Assembly: GCA_002104945.1 (NCBI GenBank)
Contig: MCFH01000013.1
Span: forward strand, 372,001-436,000
DNA from: Piromyces finnis
Taxonomy: Eukaryota > Neocallimastigomycota > Neocallimastigomycetes > Neocallimastigales > Neocallimastigaceae
Reading direction: 5' to 3'
Length of the DNA: 64,000 bases
Numbering within the stretch: the first letter of the stretch is position 1; each line of letters begins with the position of its first letter. The notes under the pieces are model-generated. The model did not search any database. It was not told the origin of the DNA and worked only from the letters and a program-made list of their open reading frames with translations. Positions 55,512 through 64,000 of the stretch are shown in pieces. The translations under genes were made by a program, and so were the position numbers.

Positions 55512-57312
55512 AAATTGGCAAAATAAAGTTTAGCCAAGCATGAAAAAAAGGTTTATATTTGTAATAATGAAAAAATAATTTTTAATATTAACATAAAATC
55601 TAGATTTTTATAATTATTTTACTTTATTAATTATATAAATTGCATAACATAAATATAAACGTAATATAATTAATCAAGAATGAAAATAAATTAAAAACTA
55701 ATTTAATATTTTAGTAATAGCAGCAAGTATAGAAATAAAAATAGAATGCAGAAAAAAAGTGAATATAAAATAATAATATATATAATGAAATTACTATATA
55801 ATAACTACAATAATAACTGTATTTTATATAATTAGTAAAAAGTAAGAAAATATTTAATAGTAATTAAATATATGAAAAGAAATCTCTTTAACTCCTTTTA
55901 TTTAAAATTTAAAGCATATTTGAATAATTATTATAAATAACTTTAGATAATTTTTAAAGAAGAAAAAAAAAAAAAAAGAAAAAAATGCTGTAACTTTTGA
56001 CTTTATTTTTATGTTCTATATAGAGTTAAAATAAAAAAAGTAAGAAAAAATTTTAAATGAAGGATTTTGTATCATAAAATGGATTCTAAGTGTTGAGTTG
56101 AAAGCATTAAAGATATATTATTGTCATGATATGGAATTGAAAATTGAATATTAGAAGATGGTATTTATAATAAGTGATATATGTTATAAAATGTTATAAA
56201 GTATAAAAGATCCAAATAAGATGATATGAGAATATATTTTTAATTACAATTGAAAATACTAATGAAATATATTGTTCAATTATCCGTAGAAGTTATTGAG
56301 GTTTGAGTTTGGCAAATAAAACATTTTATGTTAATATTAAAAATACATTGGTTAATTAATTTTAATAATTAATGGTAAATTTAAAAAAAAAAAATAATAG
56401 GGAAGGGTAATAATTGATAAATTATTAGGATTTTTAAGAAAAGTAAAGTAAAAGAATTTTTATTTTTTTTTACTTAAATTAATTGCTATATCTAAGAAAA
56501 GGATCGTGAGAAAATAGTAAATGCTTTACGTAATTGTAGTTATTAATAAAATGAGTAAAATGAAATTGAAAGAGTTTAATGTTTGAAGGGTAATATTATA
56601 TAAAAAATAGACAAAATATAATATATTGTATATTATTTATTTATAAAACTAATAAATAAAAAAAATATTAAAAAACAAAACAATTATTAATAAAATAATA
56701 TAGTTTTGAAAATAAATATATTTACGCATTATATCTGACAGAAGGTCACTATTAAATAAATCGAAATAGATAATAATGATAATTAAAATAATTAATTTGT
56801 AATTATAAATAAAGTCATATTTATTTAATCGTTTAAAAGTTATTCATATTATTGAAATATAAAATAAACACCTAAAATAGGATATTAAAGTTTATAAAAT
56901 ACTTATTTATATTCCAAAACTTATTAATATGACTATAAAATAATACATTTAATGAAACCTACATAGTGTAAAAATATAATAATTTATTTTTTATTTTTTT
57001 GTTTAAATAAGTTATTTATTTAAAATGATTCATTTGTAAAAATTGTTGTAATAATTAATACATTATAAATTATTTTAATTTCTATAAAAGTTCTAAGTAT
57101 ATAATGACAATATTATTTAATATAGTTCATTAAAAAAAAAAAAAAAAAAAAAAAGATGTTACTTTAAAATTCTTGAAAAAAGAAAATTTGACATTGGATT
57201 GTTCTTATTTTTTAAATTTATATATAATTATATAATAAAAATATATTACATTATATATATCAAATAGATAATGTAAATTTTGTGATGATGATAAAATTTC
57301 TAGAAAATGACC
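53217..57312. other. AT-rich intergenic region
   Basis: About 4.1 kb between the trehalase start and the EF-hand gene stop, A/T-rich with poly-A/T tracts and one large ATT microsatellite (own entry). The stretch at 56050-56620 is purine-biased and slightly more complex but gives no coding frame I can support. Confidence 0.65.
55328..55510. repeat. Long interrupted (ATT)n microsatellite
   Basis: About 60 ATT/TTA units with two phase breaks (near 55440 and 55462). The poly-Asn and poly-Tyr frames across it are artefacts of the repeat: it has no introns, no flanking coding sequence and shifts frame within the array. Confidence 0.9.
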
Positions 57313-58606
57313 TTAAGCTGGTGGGGAAACATCACGTTGAATTAAAAGTTTTGAGTCATAACCAAATTTTTCTAAATCACAACGAGTTTCGGATGGATCT
57401 TCCAAAGTTTGCTTGAGGTAAAAAGCCAAAAAGGCTTCAAGAGTAAGTTTATCAGCATCACCATTACCATCAGCACCGGTTATTGAATTAGCTACCATAC
57501 TATTAAACATACCAATCATTTGTTGAATAAATGAACGATCTGGATATTGTCCATTTGTAGCATTAATAAGTTCAGCAACTTCATCGAAATTTAAAAGGCC
57601 GTCTTGATCTTTATCAAATTTATTAAATATTTGGCATAATACATTACGTAATCCATCTGAAAGATTATTGTTTTCAATTAATGGCTCTTGGTCTATATAT
57701 ATTATATAATCATTATTTAATATTTAATTTTTCTTTTATTTTTTTTAAAAAATATATTTTCTTTTATTAAACATTATTTCATTATTTATAATTTATGTAT
57801 TTACCTTCAGTTCCCTCCAATTGAGTCAAAATCATGTTTATTTCTTCAATTAATTCGTTCAATGGTTCATAGGATTCATCGATGCATTGACCCATTTCAG
57901 CAATTTCTAATGCTATTAATTTAAAAAATATTTTATAAGTACATTTATTAATATCATAATAGCTCACTATTCAATTTTAGCAATTACCAGTATTAAATTG
58001 ATTCATAATTAAACTTATAAAGGCTAAAAGATGATATACTGCAACATTATCTGGATAAACATCTATAATAATAATATAAAATTAATACAAAATTTCTTTT
58101 ACTAATATTCAAAAAAATTATTTAATTAAAATGATGAAAAATACTAACATAAAGCTTTAAATAATAAAGATGAAGCTCTTGAAAGTGTACTTATAGAAGG
58201 TTCAGTTTGAACACTAAATAATAATATTTAGAAAAGCATAAATATTTATTATAATATTATTATCATTATTATTATTTTTTTAATCAAAGTTATTATAATA
58301 AATTTAAATATTTATTTTTTGAATAAAATAATAAAATTATAAATACCCATTAATTAAATTTCTAGCATCTTCAACATAACTTAAAGTAACTTTTTCAAAA
58401 TCAACATCATCTAAAGTTTTGAAAAGAGATTCATCATCTAATACTTTAACCATCATTCCAACAAGTTCTGAAATATGAATTCTTGAAGCTAATTTTTGGT
58501 CAGTTTCACAAATAGCTTGAATTTCATTTTGAGTAATTTCTTTTTGTTTTTCATATAAATCTTTTAAAGATAACTTTTCTAATTGTTCAACAGTATGTAT
58601 TTGCAT
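57313..58606 (-). CDS. EF-hand protein with TPR-like helical region, unknown function
   Basis: Five exons: 58347-58606, 58149-58213, 57988-58062, 57805-57912 and 57313-57692; 295 residues, all joins in frame. The N-terminal 90 residues are helical and acidic. A central stretch (AVYHLLAFISLIMNQFNTALEIAEMG) has a TPR-like look. The C-terminal half has one canonical EF-hand, FDKDQDGLLNFDEV, with Asp-x-Asp-x-Asp-Gly and a final Glu-type ligand position. A second, degenerate loop (ADGNGDADKLTLEAFLAFY) follows about 40 residues later. It is probably a cytosolic calcium-responsive or structural protein. There is no signal peptide or membrane segment. I do not recognise a named family. Confidence 0.85.
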
Positions 58607-61600
58607 TTTAAATGGTTTTATATGCTTTTTGAAAATTGATAATTAATATTATTAAAATTTATTATTGAGATTAAGTTTCAAAAATTAATTAGCGATAGTA
58701 AAAAAAAAAAAAAAAACTGATTAATTTGTTAAAAATAAAATATTGAATCTTGTTTTAAATATTATTATATCTCTCATTCATATATATATATATATTTATA
58801 TATAATTTTATTCTATTTTATTTTTTTTAATTGTAGATAATAAAAAAAAAAAAAAAAGTATGTATATTGGAGAAATAACTTCCTTATATAATAAATTTAA
58901 ATTCATTTTAATAATAATATTTAAATTTGATGATTCCTATTATTCTCTAATAAATTAATAATTTAATCATTACATATTACTATTTAATATAATAAATTAT
59001 TGATACTAGTTTGAAATAAAAAGGTTATTTTATATAAAAAAATATAAACATATAAATATTTTTTTTTATAATATTATTAATTTATTGTTTATTCCAGAAT
59101 TGTTTTTTTTTTTTTATTAATATTATTAAAATAACCATTTTATTTAAATATATTATTATTTGAAGTTACAATATAATCTTTTTAATAAAATCATTTCTAA
59201 TTATATATCTAAGTTCTATTCAATAATTCTGTAATTGATTTAATAGCCTATATTGCTAATAAATGCTATTTCTTCTAAAAAATTCTATATATGTAGAGAA
59301 GAAAATATTATTCAATATATCTTTTAATCAAAGTCAATAGTTAACTATAATATAATTGAACATATTTTCATATATATTAATAATTGTAATTATGTTAATA
59401 AATACTATTTATATGAAATTCAACTATTTAGCAGATTTTTTTAAATATATAATAATAATAATAATAATAATCATATTTTATTAAAAAGTATAATAAATTA
59501 AATTTTGTTAAATTATTAAATGCCCATTAAAGTTTTGAATCGAATAAAATAGGCATCATTATTAATAAATCATTGTAGCTGTTAATAATAAAATTTAAAG
59601 CTTCATTTTCATTTTTTTTTAAATTATTCTACATATTATTATTATTTATTAGGCATGAGATTATTAAGCATGTTATTAAATTATTAAATAATATTTATCT
59701 ATAATGTTTATACAGTGTATTATATCTTGTTAAATATTTCTATTTGACAAAGGTTAACCAAGCTGTACCATCTAATAAATTTTTATTCTTATTGAAAGAA
59801 ATAGTATAATAAATGATTTATTATTAATATTCATTAATAGCACAACTTTGTAATAATATCTCTATAAAACCTTAATTTATAAATAATACTATTTTGATGA
59901 TTAAAAAAAAAAAAATATATATATATATTTTAAAATCTTATATATTTTTTTTCTCTTATTTTTTAGAAATTAAAGTTTTTATACTTTTTGTATTTCATAA
60001 TATATTAATTTAACATTTTAAACTTTAAATAATATATTAGAATAAAAAATAAAATTTTTAATTTTTAACCAAGGTATACAAAAAAATATATCCACAATTT
60101 CATATAACAAAATAAAGGTAGTACATGTTTTTTAGGCTTTATAAAAACTAAAAAATATACTTTTTTTTTAACATCTAATAGAAAAATAAAGTATAATAAA
60201 TATATATTATGCTTTAAGTATTTAATTATTAATATCAATTATAATAAAATGTTTATATGTTAAAACATTTTTATTCTTTTTTAAAATTAGACAACACTTT
60301 TTTTTCAAATATAAAAAATTGTAAAATATCTTTATAGAATTAGAAAAAACAAAATGTATAAAAGAAGATTTATAATTTATTACTTTATATAACACATTTT
60401 ACTTGAATGCTTTACTATATATATTATAAAAAAAAAAGGCTTTGTAATAAAAATAAAATGTTTTTAATTTAAAATACATATAAAATCATTTAAATATATA
60501 TATATAATGTATTGGATTTTAAATGTAAATTAATTTAATATGATAAATGAATACAAGAAAAAAAAATTGTTAACCCTTTAAAATTTTATTAGACAAAAAT
60601 TAATTATGATTAATTAATAGAAAGTTGAAAGATAAAATAAGAGTTCATTTTATTTAATAATAAATCTAATTATCCATAGAAACATTAAGCAAACAATAAC
60701 AAATTAAATATATATATATATTTATTATAAAGAATATAATATATATGAGTGATAATAAATCTTTTTTTAAAATTTTATTCTTACTAAAAAAATCAAATCA
60801 AATAAAATTAATTTGAAATGTGTAATATTGTATATTGATTATTTATTTATAAAACAGTATATAAAAGAAATTATTTAAAGATTTAAAAAATTAATTACCT
60901 TAATCTTACATACTATCATAAAATGTAAGTTATATTAAAAAAGAAACATACATATATTTTTTTGTATATCTTATTAATTAAATTTTATTCTAATATTTAA
61001 TCAATTTAGCAGAATTTTGAATTTTTATTAGAAATTCAATTTCAATCCCATTTATTCTAATTTACAAATTATATAAAATTTCAGATAAAATATCAATAAT
61101 AGAATTTATAATATTCATAATTCTGTTAATTAAAAAGCAAATTATAATTTAATTAAATATTAAGTTTTTTTATAAAGAAATATTTAAAATTAGGTAAAGT
61201 AATAATATATAATTTTTATGTAATTACTAATGATAATGCTTTTTTTTTTTATATATAAATTTCATTAGTAATTCTTATTTATAAATAAATTGATAAATTT
61301 CATTTATGTTAAAAAATATCATATATTTTATAGATTTTCAAATATTTAATTATAATTGAATAAAAATTCTATAGCACATTTCAAAATTTCTAATTCATCA
61401 ATTATTTTTATTTTTTTCCTTTTTCTTTTTTTTTATGCAATTTGATAATTTGATGTATTCATTTATATAGAAATCAACTATACCAAAATAATTAGATATA
61501 TTAATTTATTAATTAAAATCTTAAAAATATAATTTATTTAAATTCAAAAATCCATTTAAATGCACAGTTTTAAGATATAGAATAAATTATTTTAAAATAA

Positions 61601-61620
61601 TTAATTATTATTTATATAAA
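58607..61620. other. AT-rich intergenic region (divergent promoters)
   Basis: About 3 kb between divergent genes, almost entirely A/T with TA runs and poly-A/T tracts. No open frame above background and no RNA signature were seen. Confidence 0.65.
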
Positions 61621-64000
61621 ATGCCAAAAAATCCGAGTTTAGTTTCTGGGAAAAGAAGATATAGCAAATATTATAATTCCTCAGTATATAATTCTTCATA
61701 CAGTTCAGATGAAAGTAATTCTTCATATAGTAGTTCTGATTTCTCAAATAATTCAAGTTATTCTTCAAATAATTCATATTCATCATCTGAATCAAATTCA
61801 TCAAATTCTTCAGATGAAGGAATAATTGATGCTGATGGAATTTCAGATGATAATTCTATTGTTTCTTCTGAATATTTATCTGGTTTTACTTCAAATAATG
61901 ACTCAGATGATAATCGTAATAATTTTATGAATGCTCGAATAGCGGCTTCAAAAGGTGGAAAATATAGTGCAGCATTTGGCAAAGGACCATATAGAGCAAA
62001 ATCATTACCACGAAAATCAATTCAAAATCTATATAATAAAAAAAAACATCATCATCATCATCATCACCATCATCATCATCACCACCACCATCATAAAAAC
62101 AAGGTTAGTGACGAAGCAGGAGAGAATATTAATAGTAATAAAGATATTACAAATAATGAAAATAAAATGTTAGAAGAGGATAATATTTTAATATCAAAAG
62201 ATGGTAATTCATTAACTGAGAATAAAAGTTATAATAGTTCCGAACAGTTATCATTGAATACAGAAAATGGAGATTCTGGTGAAATGTCATTAAAGCGTAG
62301 ATATAGTGCAGTAAAAAAGACATTTAGTAGAAAATCAAGGAAAAATATTCAACAATATAGATCAAAAACTGTTGTGCGAGGAAAATTTATTCGTCCATCT
62401 GATTATCGTAACTCCTTTTCATCCTCATCTTCATCATCATCTTCTGATTCAGAGAACCCTTACTCGTCTAATTATGAAGCAGATAATAACAATAGTAATA
62501 AAGGACTTTTAATAAATGAAAATAAACTAAATTCAAATGAAAATGAAATAACTTATAATAATGTAAATAATAATTCATCTAAACCTGAAAATATATATTG
62601 TATATGTAAACAACATATTGAAAATCAAAATAATAATATTATTAAATGTGGATTTTGTTCAGGTACTATTTTATATGAAAATTAAATATTTATTATAGTT
62701 TAGTATGATATGAATTAATATATATTGACATTGCTATATATAAATATACTGTAATTCTAATTTAAATTTATGTCCTATTTTGAAGATTTATTTCATATAA
62801 GTTGCTTAAGAAAAGAGTTTCAGAAGGTTAATGATATTATTTGTCCTACTTGTAATAAGGGTAAATTACCACAAATAAGCAATAGACCTATTAAGTATTC
62901 TAAAAAACCAATAAAGGGAAGAGGATCAAAAACATACAAATCAAAATCGCAGAAAAAAATTGCATTGAATGGTAAAATATTTATAATTATAATGATGGAA
63001 TAATTTTAGATTATAAATAATAATAAAACTAATATAAATTATTTTAGATGATATTGACGAAAAAAAAAATAATGTAGAATTTGAAGAGTTAAATCACATT
63101 GAAATAAATGGAATGAATGATCTCGATTTAGATTTTGAAGAAGAGGATGAAGAAATTGATATTGATATTGACATATGTCCTGTATGTGTGGGAGAATGCA
63201 CATGTGATCAAAAGGGTTTTTTAAATAACATATTACCATCTCCAAAATATCCAATTGAAATTGAAGAAGAGGAGGAAAAAGAAAATATAGTTGCAACGAA
63301 AGAAGATTCAATAACACCAATACAACAAATTAAGTCAAAAGAGTTTTTATCAAAAAAGAATGTATTAGTACCAGAAGAAAATCCATTTATGAAAGAGGAA
63401 TCAAATGAAAAGGCAATGAATCATAAAAGCAAGTCTAAGATAACGAAAGATAAAGAGGAGGAGAAATGTGAAAATCAAACAGTTGAACCAAAACAAATAA
63501 AAATCCCTCATAACAAGATTTCACAAAAAAATAAAGGACTTAAAAAGAAAGCTTCAAAAAAAAGTAAAACAACAAAAAAAGTAGAACCCCAAGTGATAAG
63601 TAAGAAAAAATAACAATTTTCAATTTTTATTTTATATAAAATATCAAATAATTTAAATGTTAAATTAATTATATTTTCATTTTAATTATTAAAATTATTC
63701 CTTTAATAGAAAAAGTAGAAGAAGAAGAGGAAGATATAGAGATATTTGATGATATGTATGATTTTGAACCACAAGAATCATCAGATGTAAATATAATTTA
63801 CAAGGAAATACAAGAGGAAGAAAATAATAAAAATATAAATATAAAAGATGATAAATTATCTTCAACATTAAGTGAATTATTTGGAGATGATTCCGATGAA
63901 GATGAAGAAATTTTTTCAAGTAGTACAATTAATGAAACAATAAAAATAGAGCAAAATGAAAAAGAGGATATAATAGATTTAGATTTATCAGATGGATTAT
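61621..64000 (+). CDS. PHD-finger protein with Ser-rich and poly-His segments (partial, 3' cut)
   Basis: Exons 61621-62662, 62786-62971, 63048-63599 and 63710 to the window edge, all in frame; the gene runs out of the window. The N-terminus is Ser/Tyr/Asp-rich (SSYSSDESNSS), followed by a basic segment (KGPYRAKSLPRKS), a run of 16 His, then more Ser-rich sequence. A PHD finger is split by intron 1: YCICKQ, IKCGFCSDLFHISC, then IICPTC, giving the C4HC3 zinc-ligand order. The acceptor after TTTTGAAG (62785) was chosen because it makes CSDLFHISC. A basic stretch (KKPIKGRGSKTYKSKSQKK) and long acidic regions follow, plus a short Cys cluster (CPVCVGECTC). This is probably a nuclear chromatin protein that reads histone H3 tails, but the aromatic-cage residues are not clear. 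Confidence 0.85.
62047..62094. repeat. CAT/CAC repeat encoding 16 His
   Basis: A run of mixed CAT and CAC codons in the PHD-finger gene. Use of both synonymous codons shows that the His run is older than a fresh slippage event, or is kept by selection on the protein. Confidence 0.9.

Noticed and set aside
55264-55521. Poly-Asn (minus) and poly-Tyr (plus) open frames
   Set aside because: Produced by the ATT microsatellite, which shifts phase within itself; no flanking coding sequence.
56050-56620. Purine-biased, slightly more complex patch
   Set aside because: No continuous frame, splice pattern or match to the LINE that I could support.

Overview
The window looks like a piece of a very AT-rich fungal nuclear genome, most likely an anaerobic gut fungus (Neocallimastigomycota). 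That assignment is inference. It rests on the extreme A+T content with long poly-A/T tracts between genes, Asn- and Ser-rich proteins with AAT-repeat tracts, genes rich in short introns, standard-code stops, and fungal-type proteins: a MUB1/samB MYND protein and a cytosolic neutral trehalase with the fungal N-terminal regulatory part. I modelled 12 complete protein genes and one cut by the window end. Reading frames were joined by hand across 63 introns: 62 GT-AG and one apparent AT-AC (minor-spliceosome) intron in ORC5. In every model the exon lengths add up to an intact frame.

Layout. 1.7-3.5 kb (-): MUB1/samB MYND protein. 7.4-11.9 kb: a cluster of non-LTR (LINE-like) retrotransposon sequence, with a younger copy on the minus strand apparently inserted into an older decayed copy of the same family. 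12.3-12.9 kb (-): small Cys-rich single-pass membrane protein. 14.5-16.9 kb (-): ORC5. 17.7-23.0 kb (+): GRASP/Grh1 Golgi protein with a very long tail of DPF and tryptophan motifs. 25.7-28.0 kb (+): type II membrane nucleotide pyrophosphatase/phosphodiesterase. 29.7-32.8 kb (+): coiled-coil protein. 34.4-37.1 kb (+): divergent PAS-kinase-like kinase. 38.4-43.4 kb (+): DYRK1-type kinase with huge Asn-rich N-terminus. 43.8-45.0 kb (+): organellar inner-membrane protease IMP1. 45.6-47.6 kb (-): ariadne-type RBR ubiquitin ligase. 49.4-53.2 kb (-): neutral trehalase. 57.3-58.6 kb (-): EF-hand protein. 61.6 kb to the end (+): PHD-finger protein with a poly-His run, continuing beyond the window.

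The genes are unrelated housekeeping and signalling genes, each its own transcription unit; there is no operon or obvious gene cluster. Loose functional links are nutrient and stress signalling (neutral trehalase with a PKA-type site, a PAS-kinase-like kinase, a DYRK) and protein turnover (MUB1, an RBR ligase, IMP1). Long intergenic stretches are almost pure A/T and I see nothing in them. The most interesting items are the AT-AC intron in ORC5, the GRASP protein with about 22 DPF motifs and an apparently split start codon, the divergent PAS-kinase-like enzyme with an HMD catalytic loop and a 10-nt microexon, and the nested LINE copies, the younger one broken by a 7-bp tandem duplication.
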